Counted from the stretch's first letter, positions 8,199 to 16,742 are shown. The stretch is DNA of 64,000 nt from Cytobacillus firmus (GCF_023657595.1 NZ_CP098323.1:2380001-2444000), one strand, 5' to 3'. The notes: generated from the sequence alone by a model not told the origin. Numbers and translations are program-made.

Positions 8199-9539
8199 TG
8201 TGCTTCCTCCCATAATTCAAAATAAGCAGACTTGTTAAAGCGATAAGGAAAAAGAACAGGATTAAAGAAGGGTCACGGCTTGGAGAGGCATTCCTTTTTT
8301 CTGATTTGAGTTCTTTCTGTTCAACAGGCGCAGCTTCAGCAAGCGGTGACTCATCTATGATAAAAGCATCTGATGGAATCGGAGTGTATTGTTCAATCAT
8401 ATTCCACAATTCTACGGCCGGACTTTGATAAAAGATCTGCAGTAAAGGTTCTTTATCTGCCATTTGATAAAAAACATCACCGCTTTTATAGGCAAAGTCC
8501 ACTTTATGGTCATGATCCAAATTCAATAAATGATGATCATCAAAATAGTTGCCATAAGAATCCTTACTGAATAGATTCCTGTTATCTTTTTCGGAAATGA
8601 TTTGCCTTGTATTCCCCGAGAAGTTATTTAAATAAATGGTGTTATCATTTGAGTTCTTCCCCATTTCCAGGCCGGTATCGTTCTCCTGAACCTGATTAAA
8701 TTCAAGTCTGTTCCGCTGTGCGTTTTCAAGAATCATCCCCCTGTAATTGCCCCTCACAATATTGGAAGCAATTTTGGAATCAAATGTGTCATACATAAAA
8801 ATCCCGGCACCCTCATTTTCAGTATTCTTATAAAAATAGTTTTCAAGAATAAATACTTCATAGCTTTGCATGATCATGAGCCCGTTGATGCTTTCAGTCA
8901 CCCTATTGTCTGCAATTAATACATTTCGGGAATCCATTGTGTGGACGCCATAGCGTGCTTTGGACATGATGTTCCCCGTGACTTCACAAAAATCAGAATA
9001 GGACACATAAACACCGTCCTGCGTGTGGAAGAAGTAATTATTTTTAACCGCAGTATTTGGGGCTTCGACCAAATAGATGCCAAAGCCCTTGTGCCGGTCC
9101 TTACTCTGGAAGCTGGTAATGAGATTATTTTCAAACCGGTGCCCATATGAATTCCTTGCATATATGCCGTGAAAAACATTCCTCAGCGCAATATGGTGAA
9201 GATACGCACGGTCTCCTGTCACATAGATTCCGGCATTCTGTGATCCGCTGCCTTCCACTTCCAGATTTTCAATGATGACATCGTCCGCTGCAATTGTCAG
9301 CACATGGCCATTTTCAGATCCTATAATTCTTGTTCCTTTATCCCCGATAATATGGACTTTTCTCTCTATTAAAAATTGCCTTCATATATTCCAGATTGTA
9401 ATTTAATGACTGATGCATTCGGATCCGACAAGGCTTCTCTCAGCTCTTCTGATGATGCTGCAGAGAGTTCCTGAGCGGAAGCTTTTCCGGCCAGGATCAT
9501 ACTGAAAAATAATAGAAACCATCCGATTTTTTTATACAC
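8188..9539 (-). pseudogene. nosD: nosD, disrupted by a one-base frameshift near 9371
   Basis: NosD is a surface-attached right-handed beta-helix protein needed with NosFY for NosZ maturation. The 5' part (GTG 9539, AGGTGATC upstream) encodes a signal peptide and reads to a stop at 9369-9371 after GIYEGNF. The next frame continues the family sequence as LIERKVHIIGDKG and then through PbH1 repeats (VIIENLEVEGSG onward) to a C-terminal transmembrane helix. The break lies in a five-T run (minus strand, 9371-9375); six T would restore a protein of about 450 residues. Either a recent mutation or a homopolymer sequencing error. Confidence 0.85.
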
Positions 9540-9569
9540 TCAGCGATCACCTGCCCGAAAATATGCGTT

Positions 9570-9595
9570 CCGGCTATCTTTTAAAAGGCAGCCGG
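9570..9595. repeat. Palindrome in the nosD leader
   Basis: CCGGCT-N2-CTTTTAAAAG-N2-AGCCGG is a near-perfect palindrome 31 bases upstream of the nosD start. It has no T tract, so it is more likely a leader structure or a protein site than a terminator. Confidence 0.5.
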
Positions 9596-9660
9596 AAAAA
9601 GGATTCCATTTTTGTTTTTTCTCTTGTATAATTTAGTTTAAGTTGAGTTTTTATTTATAT

Positions 9661-10722
9661 TTAATGGCTCATTGTAGCCTTGCCGTCGTCTTCACCGGTC
9701 TCAGTTACCTTTAGAATGGCGACGGCTCCTTTTTGTGCGTGGTTAAATTGATGCGTCACGATTGGGTAGCTGCCTTCCTTCGTAACGGTAAATTCCACAA
9801 CAGCTCCGCCGCTCGCCGGGAGCATGACCGTCTGAAGACCTTTGTAATGGTTATAAGGGTTGCCGTCAATGTATACATCGTCAAACACTGTACCAACCAC
9901 ATGGAAAGAGCTTACTTCATTTGGTCCCACATTGTTTACATAGATCCTTACTTTATCCCCTACTTTAGCAAGAAGCGGATTATCCTTAAGTGTGAACGTA
10001 TCTCCATTTGTATTAGGGTCTCCCTCTTTTAACGCCTTTGTTGAGAAAACCACATGACTTGGAACTCCATTCGTAAAATCATCAAGGTCGTTGTATTTAT
10101 ACCATTCGTTTTGAATAATTGTATATTCTCTATCAATCTCTTTATCAGTCGGATAGCCGTCTTTTGGCTTTACAATAATTGTTCCGTGCATGCCGTTTGC
10201 GATATGTGATAATACCGGTGAAGTTCCGCAGTGATACATAAACACCCCCGGTTTATTGGCAGGGTAACTGAATGTTCCCGTTTCATCAGGCTGGACGTTC
10301 GAGAAGTCTTTTGAAGGAGCTGCGTGTACAGCGTGAAAGTCCATGCTGTGCGGTATTGCCGGATCCATGTTTTTTAAGGTGAAATTTATTGTGTCCCCTT
10401 CATTGACAACCACTACCGGTCCAGGTGCTTCCCCGTTAAATGTCCATGCTTTATAGAATTTACCTTTGTCGATTTCTATATCTGTAATTTGGGAAGTCAT
10501 TTCGACATTCACTTCATTCGCCCCGACTCTTTCAATCTTCAATGGAATAGGTTCCTGATTTAAATCTTTGTGTGGTGCGATTGCTTCTGGCTGGTTTGTT
10601 TCTGCTGCAAGGACTTTTTCCTCAGGCTGTAGGGAATTTTCCGGTGCTGCCCCCTGGCTGCATCCCGTTAGCAAGCCTATGCCTATTGCGGAAGTAAGCA
10701 GATATTTTACTCCTTTTTTCAT
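9661..10722 (-). CDS. nirK: Copper-containing nitrite reductase NirK
   Basis: A 353-residue two-domain cupredoxin lipoprotein (lipobox LLTGC near residue 20). Type-2 copper and catalytic residues are visible: HSMDFHAVHA (His and catalytic Asp), the MYHCGTSPVLSHIANGMHG block carrying type-2 His plus type-1 Cys, His and Met, SSFHVVG (catalytic His) and THQFNHA (His from the neighbouring subunit). It reduces nitrite to NO outside the membrane in denitrification. The start is ATG 10722, with AAGGAGG upstream and a promoter at 10763-10805; a longer frame from 10767 would begin upstream of the predicted mRNA. It lies upstream of nosDLYF on the same strand. Confidence 0.96.
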   Translation of the reverse strand: MKKGVKYLLTSAIGIGLLTGCSQGAAPENSLQPEEKVLAAETNQPEAIAPHKDLNQEPIPLKIERVGANEVNVEMTSQITDIEIDKGKFYKAWTFNGEAPGPVVVVNEGDTINFTLKNMDPAIPHSMDFHAVHAAPSKDFSNVQPDETGTFSYPANKPGVFMYHCGTSPVLSHIANGMHGTIIVKPKDGYPTDKEIDREYTIIQNEWYKYNDLDDFTNGVPSHVVFSTKALKEGDPNTNGDTFTLKDNPLLAKVGDKVRIYVNNVGPNEVSSFHVVGTVFDDVYIDGNPYNHYKGLQTVMLPASGGAVVEFTVTKEGSYPIVTHQFNHAQKGAVAILKVTETGEDDGKATMSH

Positions 10723-10762
10723 TTTGATTTCCTCCTTATAATCGATTGGTTTATCTGCTTTT

Positions 10763-10805
10763 ATCATATGGTAAATCAGCTCTGAAATTGGTGATTTTTC
10801 TCACA
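10763..10805 (-). promoter_or_regulatory. FNR-like box and -10 element of nirK
   Basis: On the minus strand TGTGA-GAAAAA-TCACC (10790-10805) matches the Bacillus FNR/Crp box TGTGA-N6-TCACA in nine of ten positions. The -10 hexamer TATGAT (10763-10768) predicts a start near 10756, which places the box centre about -41.5, the class II activator position. No good -35 is needed there. The rest of the 10723-11069 gap holds the uppP promoter (TATAAT near 11020). Confidence 0.75.
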
Positions 10806-11069
10806 AGACTTTGGAATTCTGTGAAGAGTTTGTGAATTAGTGATCGAACTATTTTTTATTAAGATCCTATTAGATTTCAAAGACTTTGAATGGGGATTTC
10901 TGCCTAGTATTGACCATTGCTGCAAATCACTTTTAGGACATTTTCCGCTGAATTAATAGACAGTTTACAACTATATTACTTTGTAAAATAGTGTTCCTAT
11001 CTATCTCAAATGGTTTATAATCATTAAATGGAGTTGTTTGCATCAGATTAAAAGGAGAATGTAACAGTT

Positions 11070-11900
11070 ATGGATTTTATTATGATTTTGAAAGCAATTA
11101 TATTGGGGTTTGTTGAAGGAATGACTGAGTTTGCCCCAGTGTCATCGACAGGACATATGATTATTGTGGATGATATGTGGCTTAATACAAAAGAGTTCTT
11201 ATCCAAATATGAAGCCAATACGTTTAAAGTCGTTATTCAGCTGGGATCCATTTTAGCGGTTGTGATCATTTTTAAAGACCGATTCATTGAAATGCTCGGT
11301 CTTGGGAGGCGGGGTAAAAGCTCTGAAGAAAAACAAAGCCGCCTGAAATTATCTCAAGTTATTGTCGGGTTAATTCCAGCAGGGATTCTTGGCGTTTTGT
11401 TTGAGGATTATATTGATGAACACCTGTTTTCAACTGAAACGGTACTGATTGGTTTGGTTATTGGTGCATTTCTGATGATTTTTGCTGATATTTTTGGAGG
11501 CAAAAACCCGAAGACTGTTTCTGTTGATCAAATCACCTATAAACAGGCTTTATCTATTGGATTGATACAGTGTTTCTCCCTTTGGCCTGGATTTTCGCGT
11601 TCGGGTTCCACCATTTCCGGCGGCGTGCTGCTTGGCCTGTCACACAGGGCTGCAGCTGATTTTACTTTTATTATGGCTGTGCCGATCATGGCCGGTGCAA
11701 GTTTTCTTTCATTAATAAAGAATCTTGAATACTTCTCAGTCGAAGCGCTTCCGTTCTTTATTGCAGGATTCATCAGTGCATTTATTTTTGCCTTAGTTTC
11801 GATCCGCTTCTTCTTGAAGATTATAGGTAAGATTAAACTGATTCCTTTTGCCATTTACAGGATTGTACTGGCGGGGGTTATCTATTTCGTATTTCTATAA
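11070..11900 (+). CDS. uppP: Undecaprenyl-diphosphatase UppP (BacA)
   Basis: A 276-residue polytopic membrane enzyme with both family signatures: the N-terminal GFVEGMTEFAPVSSTGHMII (catalytic Glu and Ser/Thr-His) and the second LWPGFSRSGSTISGG block near residue 175. It recycles undecaprenyl pyrophosphate for wall and surface-glycan synthesis and gives bacitracin tolerance. Note E-F-A-P in place of the commoner E-F-L-P. AAAGGAGAA precedes the ATG. Single gene with its own terminator. Confidence 0.95.
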   Translation: MDFIMILKAIILGFVEGMTEFAPVSSTGHMIIVDDMWLNTKEFLSKYEANTFKVVIQLGSILAVVIIFKDRFIEMLGLGRRGKSSEEKQSRLKLSQVIVGLIPAGILGVLFEDYIDEHLFSTETVLIGLVIGAFLMIFADIFGGKNPKTVSVDQITYKQALSIGLIQCFSLWPGFSRSGSTISGGVLLGLSHRAAADFTFIMAVPIMAGASFLSLIKNLEYFSVEALPFFIAGFISAFIFALVSIRFFLKIIGKIKLIPFAIYRIVLAGVIYFVFL

Positions 11901-11903
11901 ACA

Positions 11904-11934
11904 AGAACCCGGGCTGTGGCTGCCCGGGTTTTTG
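11904..11934 (+). terminator. Terminator after uppP
   Basis: AACCCGGGC and GCCCGGGTT form a nine-base stem followed by TTTG. Confidence 0.9.
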
Positions 11935-12005
11935 TTTGTTTGGTTTCCGCTGATTTCTGATGCGTGGATTTGTTTATGGTGAGGATTTGTATAATGGGAA
12001 GGTGG

Positions 12006-12580
12006 TTCGGACTCAGATTCCGAGATTTTGGCTTTTTGAGTCCGAAGTTGCACCGGGTTCGGACTCTAACTCCCTGATTTTGGCTTTTTGAGTCCGAAGT
12101 TGCACCGGGTTCGGACTCTAACTCCCTGATTTTTGATTTTTGTGTCAGAAGTTGCACCGGGTTCGGACTCTAACTCCCGGATTTTCGCTTTTTGTGTCTA
12201 AAGTTGTTCCAGGTTCGGACTCTAACTCCCTGATTTTTGATTTTTGTGTCCGAAGTTGCCTCAGGTTCGGACTCAGGCTCCCTGATTTTGTCTTTTTGTG
12301 TCCGAAGTTGCCTCAGGTTCAGACTCAAACTCACTGATTTTGGCTTTTTGAGTCCGAAGTTGCCTCAGGTTCGAACTCAAACTCACAGATTTTCGCTTTT
12401 TGTGTCCGAAGTTGCCTCAGGTTCTGACTCAAATTCCGGGATTTTTCCTTTTTGTGTCCGAAGTTGCCTCAGGTTCGGACTCAGACTCCCTGATTTTCGC
12501 TTTTTGTGTCCGAAGTTGCTTCAGGTTCGGACTCATCGGGCTGGATTTCCCCTATTTATGTCCGATCCAATAAACTCAAG
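12006..12580. repeat. Tandem array, 52-bp unit, eleven copies in exact register
   Basis: TTCGGACTC or a one-base variant recurs at 12006, 12058, 12110, 12162, 12214, 12266, 12318, 12370, 12422, 12474 and 12526, always 52 bases apart. Each unit also has AGTCCGAA, so AGTCCGAA-N11-TTCGGACT makes a hairpin in every period; the loop drifts from GTTGCACCGGG on the left to GTTGCCTCAGG on the right. The in-between segment (about CTCCCTGATTTTGGCTTTTTG) is also conserved, so these are not CRISPR spacers. A further degenerate pair occurs at 12633-12678. It fills the 11935-12732 gap. Confidence 0.92.
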
Positions 12581-12732
12581 ATCAAAACAAATTTTTAAAG
12601 AAGCTGATAATTAACCGAGGTATCCAAAGTATGATCCGAAGAAAGAATTCCACAACAATTGAATCGAGGATTTCGGACATGATTTCTCGAAACAGTCCTG
12701 GTTTTCGTTTTTCTTTCTTTTTAATGAATTTT

Positions 12733-13293
12733 CTATATGCCATCCTCATCCTCTGTCTCCTTTACCTCATCCACAATGCGTTCAGCTGCTTTGCGGTACA
12801 AGTTGCTCATGTGAACCAGTGAAGATGCCAGCAGGACTTTTTCGAGCTGGGCTGGCTTCCCTTTATTTAGTTCTGCCGCCCTGCCCGCCTGATTTTCCAG
12901 ATCATTCATAAATGCATCGGCATTCAGTTTCGCCAAATCAAGGTAAAGCTGATAAAAATGGTCCAGATCCAACTTTCCCTCTGCCGTCCTCGAGTTGACG
13001 CCATCCAGCAGGCTTTTAATGTCGTTTATAGACAGAGCCCCTTTTAGCTGATAGATAAAAGCAATTAATATAAGGTGCTCCTTTGAGTATTTTTTATTTT
13101 TCACAGGAAAAAACAATTTCCCTTTTGCATAGTTATTTATCATTGTCTTGGTCAGCACTTTTTCCTCTTCATTTCTCGTCGTGCTGCCAAAAGTATTTTC
13201 AAATAGCTGGATTACCTGATCCATGTATAGGTCAATCTGCGGTATATCTTCCAATTGAATTTGGTTATCCGCAATGAGCTTTTTCAATTCCAT
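12733..13293 (-). CDS. DUF1836-domain protein
   Basis: A DUF1836 family protein of about 186 residues. The N-terminal half resembles a MerR-like DNA-binding helix set: TKTMINNYAKGKLFFPVKNKKYSKEHLILI fits the pattern 'second helix, N-Y-x-K, wing, Y-x-x-H'. The start ATG 13293 has TGAGG upstream; a frame seven codons longer exists. Members are small cytoplasmic putative regulators whose targets are unknown. It lies alone and is divergent from the hemolysin III gene. Confidence 0.75.
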   Translation of the reverse strand: MELKKLIADNQIQLEDIPQIDLYMDQVIQLFENTFGSTTRNEEEKVLTKTMINNYAKGKLFFPVKNKKYSKEHLILIAFIYQLKGALSINDIKSLLDGVNSRTAEGKLDLDHFYQLYLDLAKLNADAFMNDLENQAGRAAELNKGKPAQLEKVLLASSLVHMSNLYRKAAERIVDEVKETEDEDGI

Positions 13294-13359
13294 ACAATTC
13301 CTCAAACCCCTCATTTGTCGTTATATAAATTCTACTTAAAAAAACGCAGATTGTAAATA

Positions 13360-13388
13360 TTGACTATGTGTTGTTTTGTATATATTAT
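13360..13388 (+). promoter_or_regulatory. Sigma-A-type promoter of hemolysin III gene
   Basis: TTGACT (13360-13365), 17 bases, TATTAT (13383-13388), then AGGAGGAGA before the ATG at 13437. Confidence 0.55.
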
Positions 13389-13436
13389 AATAAGTAGTTA
13401 TAAAAACTATATGCAAGAACATTAGGAGGAGATATA

Positions 13437-14084
13437 ATGAATTCGTACATCCGGGAGCCCATCAACGGACTAACCCATTTAGCAGGGGCCATTCTATCCT
13501 TTGCCGGCTTGCTTGCCATGGTAATCAAAGCCTCATTGACAACTTCTTCACCAATTGCCATTACGGCTGTTGCTATTTTTGGAATCAGTTTGATGCTCCT
13601 TTATTCAGCATCTGCTACCTATCATATGGTCATCGCTAAAGATAAAGTCATTGCCTTTTTAAGAAAGCTTGATCATTCTATGATTTATGTATTGATTGCA
13701 GGTTCGTATACACCTTTTTGCCTCATCACCTTAAATGGTGTGACCGGCTGGGTTCTATTTGGAATTGTCACAGCTGTTGCTTTGTCAGGCATTCTATTTA
13801 AAATGATCTGGTTCAACTGCCCGCGCTGGCTTTCAACAGCGTTATATATTGCGATGGGATGGATTATCGTTTTCGCTTTCTCACCTCTTTCTGAATCATT
13901 AAGCTCAGCAGGCGTTCTGCTTCTTTTGCTTGGAGGCATTCTTTACACGATCGGCGGAGTAATTTATGCGTTTAAACCAAAATTCCTGGAGTTCAATCAT
14001 ATGGGTTTTCATGAGATTTTTCATATTTTCATTATGATGGGAAGCATGGCACACTTTCTTTGTGTGTTTATGTTTGTACTTTAG
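13437..14084 (+). CDS. Hemolysin III / PAQR-family membrane protein
   Basis: A 215-residue seven-helix protein of the hemolysin III family (YqfA/PAQR). Diagnostic are the early EPINGLTHLAGA with metal-type His, SATYHM, KLDHSMIYVLIAGSYTPF and the C-terminal GFHEIFHIFIMMGSMAHF, which supply the conserved Ser/His/Asp zinc-site residues. Homologs act in the cytoplasmic membrane and have been tied to membrane fluidity or ceramidase-like chemistry; hemolysis is doubtful. AGGAGGAGA precedes the ATG. Confidence 0.92.
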   Translation: MNSYIREPINGLTHLAGAILSFAGLLAMVIKASLTTSSPIAITAVAIFGISLMLLYSASATYHMVIAKDKVIAFLRKLDHSMIYVLIAGSYTPFCLITLNGVTGWVLFGIVTAVALSGILFKMIWFNCPRWLSTALYIAMGWIIVFAFSPLSESLSSAGVLLLLLGGILYTIGGVIYAFKPKFLEFNHMGFHEIFHIFIMMGSMAHFLCVFMFVL

Positions 14085-14191
14085 TCATATATTTATTAAT
14101 CATATTATTGGCACCCCTGCTCAATCTATAGGGTGCCTTAGTATAAAGATAGTTTATTTTCTTAAATTTTTTTCTCAAGTAATAGGCGAGA

Positions 14192-14256
14192 TTCTCACTC
14201 AAAACCCACCAGAGTTTCGTATGCTATTTTGAGTAATTATTAAAGGGGAGTGAGAA
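14192..14256 (+). promoter_or_regulatory. Mutually exclusive hairpins in the CotZ-like leader
   Basis: TTCTCACTC (14192-14200) can pair with GAGTGAGAA (14248-14256), which includes the end of the ribosome binding site. The overlapping ACTCAAAA (14197-14204) can instead pair with TTTTGAGT (14227-14234). Both use ACTC at 14197-14200, so only one can form. Confidence 0.4.
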
Positions 14257-14259
14257 CCG

Positions 14260-14946
14260 ATGTTTAAATATAGTCATCATGACCATAAAGATGAAAGCAG
14301 CTGTTGCCATTACGATGATAAACATAGGGACTGGATGGACGAAGAAAGCAGTGACGACTGCCATGATAAAGAGAAGAAAGAGAAGGATAAGGGTAAAAAA
14401 GATGATAAGGATAAAAAAGATGATAAGGATAAAAAAGATGATAAGGATAAAAAAGATCATCACAAACACCCTACACATCATAAAGTATGCGTAAGGGAAG
14501 TCTTAGCAGCTATTCTTAACGCTCAGAAAAAAGCAAAGCGTGATGATGAATGTAAAACATCTTGCAATGAATCTATAAAAGAGCTTTTGGGAGAATCTAA
14601 AAAGCCAAAGAAAAATGCAATTCCTTTCATTCTTTATAATGAAGAAGCTGAACCTTTTAAAGCTAGTGGTGTAACCATCTTTAGCCATTCTAAGCAAAAG
14701 AAATTTGCATGTATCGAATCGTTTATTTTCAAAATTAAAGATCTCGATGGTAAATGTGCCGTACTTGAGCTATTAACCTTCAAATCCGGAAAATGTTCAA
14801 AAGATCTATTCAAAAAGAGTATCTGTTCTCCATGCAGCCAAATTGACTGTGAGGATGTCTCTGATCTAATAGGGACTGGGATATGTATTACTGTAGATCT
14901 TTCCTGTTTCTGTGCTGTTACGTGCTTGCCTGCTGTGCGTTTATAA
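14260..14946 (+). CDS. CotY/CotZ (ExsY)-like spore coat/exosporium protein
   Basis: The C-terminal 150 residues match the cysteine-rich CotY/CotZ/ExsY family: CVREVLAAILNAQKKA, CNESIKELLG, AIPFILYNEEAEPFKASG, then a Cys-rich end with CSPCSQIDCEDV and CITVDLSCFCAV. These proteins cross-link into the crust or exosporium basal layer. The first 75 residues are unusual: His/Asp/Lys-rich and including three exact copies of a six-residue KKDDKD unit (18-bp DNA repeats at 14395-14448). AAAGGGGAG precedes the ATG. It opens the spore-surface block. Confidence 0.85.
   Translation: MFKYSHHDHKDESSCCHYDDKHRDWMDEESSDDCHDKEKKEKDKGKKDDKDKKDDKDKKDDKDKKDHHKHPTHHKVCVREVLAAILNAQKKAKRDDECKTSCNESIKELLGESKKPKKNAIPFILYNEEAEPFKASGVTIFSHSKQKKFACIESFIFKIKDLDGKCAVLELLTFKSGKCSKDLFKKSICSPCSQIDCEDVSDLIGTGICITVDLSCFCAVTCLPAVRL
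14395..14457 (+). repeat. In-frame 18-bp tandem repeat
   Basis: AAAAAAGATGATAAGGAT occurs three times in tandem plus a partial fourth, coding the KKDDKD linker. Such repeats vary readily in copy number. Confidence 0.9.
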
Positions 14947-14977
14947 GCATGAACAAAGCAGCAAGTTGGGAAAGAGT

Positions 14978-15013
14978 AAAAAAGGTGTACCTTCCATAAT
15001 GGTGCACCTTTTT
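14978..15013. terminator. Bidirectional terminator
   Basis: AAAAAGGTGTACC pairs with GGTGCACCTTTTT between convergent genes. Confidence 0.85.
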
Positions 15014-15029
15014 ACATAGCTGATAATGA

Positions 15030-15407
15030 TTAGCCGCCAAATGCCTCTAATACATCTTCTACCTCAATCAAATCAAGGTTAGATGTTTCGTTTATTTGTG
15101 TTGGTCCATTTCCCATTTGACCATTTCCTCTTGGGAGATAACCCATTTGCATCATTCTTTTAATTTCTCTTATTTCTTCGAGGAGTATACTGTTGCCGTT
15201 ATTTATACTCTTTGGCTGCAAATAGCTATTTAGAGCTGTTAAAACCAAATGAATAAGAGTACTATTGTTTGAGTGATATTCTATTTGTTCCAGAACCTTA
15301 GGTAATACCTCAATGGATTCGCCGGTTCTTACATCAATGAATTTGTCAGGAAGAGTAAGAGCAGTTTTATTAACATAGTCTGTATATGTCCTGAACATTT
15401 CCATCAT
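15030..15407 (-). CDS. Small partner of the actin-like protein (ParR-like position)
   Basis: A 125-residue soluble protein encoded three bases after the actin-like gene; its AAAGG ribosome site is inside the end of that gene, so the two are translationally coupled. The middle has a helical stretch (VLEQIEYHSNNSTLIHLVLTAL) and then IREIKRMMQMGY, and the C terminus is acidic (DLIEVEDVLEAFGG). I see no clear ribbon-helix-helix DNA-binding motif. Position and size fit a ParR/adaptor role, but this is inference; the sequence family is not recognised. Confidence 0.6.
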   Translation of the reverse strand: MMEMFRTYTDYVNKTALTLPDKFIDVRTGESIEVLPKVLEQIEYHSNNSTLIHLVLTALNSYLQPKSINNGNSILLEEIREIKRMMQMGYLPRGNGQMGNGPTQINETSNLDLIEVEDVLEAFGG

Positions 15408-15409
15408 CC

Positions 15410-16594
15410 TTAACCTTTAGTGGAAATTACGTGATTTCCTTGTACTTTCTTTAACTGATTCATTTTAGCCAAAATCATTAAACCCTGAACATTTAACTTT
15501 TCCATGTCTTGCGGGAACATTAGCTCAATTGGCCGGCCCCTTTCATTCCACCTTACTGCAGCTTCTTGGATTTGCTTCCGTGCCAATTTCGCTGCTCCCC
15601 CGACTGCAATATAGCGGACAGCTCCTTTAATTTCTGTGGTACTGCTTCTCACACGATCAAAATGCTCAAGATATTTAATAGCCATGGATTTTAGCTGAGG
15701 GATAATATATTTGCTAATATCCTTTCTTACACCTGCAAATGGCTCAACATACCATTCTGATTGACCGGCAGCCAATTTTTCCTCCAATTCAGCCCGTGAA
15801 TCAAATCGGAACATTTCCTTTTTGCTTACTCTTTGGATAATATTATCAAGAAATTGGTTGATCCCGAATGATTCTCCCTCCACAGATGCAACAGGCCTAT
15901 TATTTTTAATTCCCACAAAATCCACAGAGTCTCCCCCGAGATCCCCGATTATGATTCCTTTAATTGATTCTTTAACAAGTTCTTCATTCTTTACTTCGAG
16001 AGTTTCCTGATCTCTTGTTAACCCCAGGTATGCACAGGCTCCTTCAGCACCAACAATTATATCTTTAATTTCTAATTTTACTACTAATTCTTTGGGTTCC
16101 TGCACTCCGGGCACTTTATGAAAAATGACTGTATGTGTACCTGCCAGCTTATCTTTTAATCGTGATTTCCTTTCTTTATACTGAGTTGTTGGAAGTGAAA
16201 CAGCTAATTGGTCAATAGAATAATGTATTTCTGATTCTTCAGGGGACTGAAGCAATGCATGATAGGCTGCCATACCAAACAACAGCAAATAGGTTCTGTC
16301 CTCATCTGCTTTTTGGTTGTTAAATGCAGTTAGACTAACATCTCTTTGTCTGGCAGCTCCTTTGCCAATATAGAAAATTTCTCTTTTATCAATCACTGCC
16401 GGGCTTTTGACTTCTACAATAAGGTTCTCTTCCAGCACGATATCATCATCATCATATGGCTTTTCGTAAAATTCTTCATCAAACAGGGCAATAGCATTTG
16501 GCAGCTGATATTCTGAAAGGATTCCATTATCTGACGCTAAAGCTTTATACCAGCTGTTTCCAATATCTACAGCAAGAAAATTTTGTTTTTCCAT
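15410..16594 (-). CDS. ParM/StbA-type actin-like ATPase
   Basis: A 394-residue actin-fold protein. Visible are phosphate-1 VDIGNSWYKAL (residue 9 on), phosphate-2 IIGDLGGDSVDFVG (about 217) and the adenosine motif YIAVGGAAKLA (about 335), with LAVSLPTTQYKERK between, as in ParM/Alp7-type plasmid-segregation actins. The neighbours are chromosomal spore-surface genes and no centromere-like iterons are visible, so plasmid partition is not the obvious job. Its promoter box CATAGGATT resembles those of the adjacent surface genes. AGAAGGAGG precedes the ATG. Fold is confident; role unknown. Confidence 0.88.
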   Translation of the reverse strand: MEKQNFLAVDIGNSWYKALASDNGILSEYQLPNAIALFDEEFYEKPYDDDDIVLEENLIVEVKSPAVIDKREIFYIGKGAARQRDVSLTAFNNQKADEDRTYLLLFGMAAYHALLQSPEESEIHYSIDQLAVSLPTTQYKERKSRLKDKLAGTHTVIFHKVPGVQEPKELVVKLEIKDIIVGAEGACAYLGLTRDQETLEVKNEELVKESIKGIIIGDLGGDSVDFVGIKNNRPVASVEGESFGINQFLDNIIQRVSKKEMFRFDSRAELEEKLAAGQSEWYVEPFAGVRKDISKYIIPQLKSMAIKYLEHFDRVRSSTTEIKGAVRYIAVGGAAKLARKQIQEAAVRWNERGRPIELMFPQDMEKLNVQGLMILAKMNQLKKVQGNHVISTKG

Positions 16595-16616
16595 AGATTC
16601 CTCACTCCTCCTTCTG

Positions 16617-16625
16617 AATCCTATG
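16617..16625 (-). promoter_or_regulatory. Sigma-K-like -10 of the actin-like operon
   Basis: CATAGGATT on the minus strand, eight of nine to CATANNNTA in the fixed positions bar the last. It lies within CGCATAGGAT, an exact inverted copy of the box at 16732-16741. The start would fall just before AGAAGGAGG. Confidence 0.5.
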
Positions 16626-16733
16626 CGTGATAGGAGTCCAAATGTGCCCGTACTTTTATAAATTTTTTTAGACTAATATATAAAAATTGGCCAAATTTCC
16701 ACGTTTGTACTACTGCAAATAACCATGGAAACG

Positions 16734-16742
16734 CATAGGATA
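16734..16742 (+). promoter_or_regulatory. Sigma-K -10 box of the first SPOCS-like gene
   Basis: CATAGGATA is a full CATANNNTA match 35 bases before the ATG; no AC at the ideal 16-base spacing is seen. Confidence 0.6.

Noticed and set aside
10723-10767. Longer nirK start at 10767
   Set aside because: It lies upstream of the predicted transcript start and lacks a ribosome site; ATG 10722 has AAGGAGG and begins the lipoprotein signal peptide.
12006-12580. CRISPR array
   Set aside because: Spacing is regular and hairpins exist, but the would-be spacers are copies of one another and no cas genes are present.
12140-12614. Open frames across the 52-bp array
   Set aside because: 52 is not a multiple of three, so the frames cycle through the repeat and only seem open; there is no ribosome site and no conserved protein.
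15410-16594. ParM-like gene as sign of an integrated plasmid
   Set aside because: No replication gene, iterons or transfer genes nearby; surrounded by coat genes.
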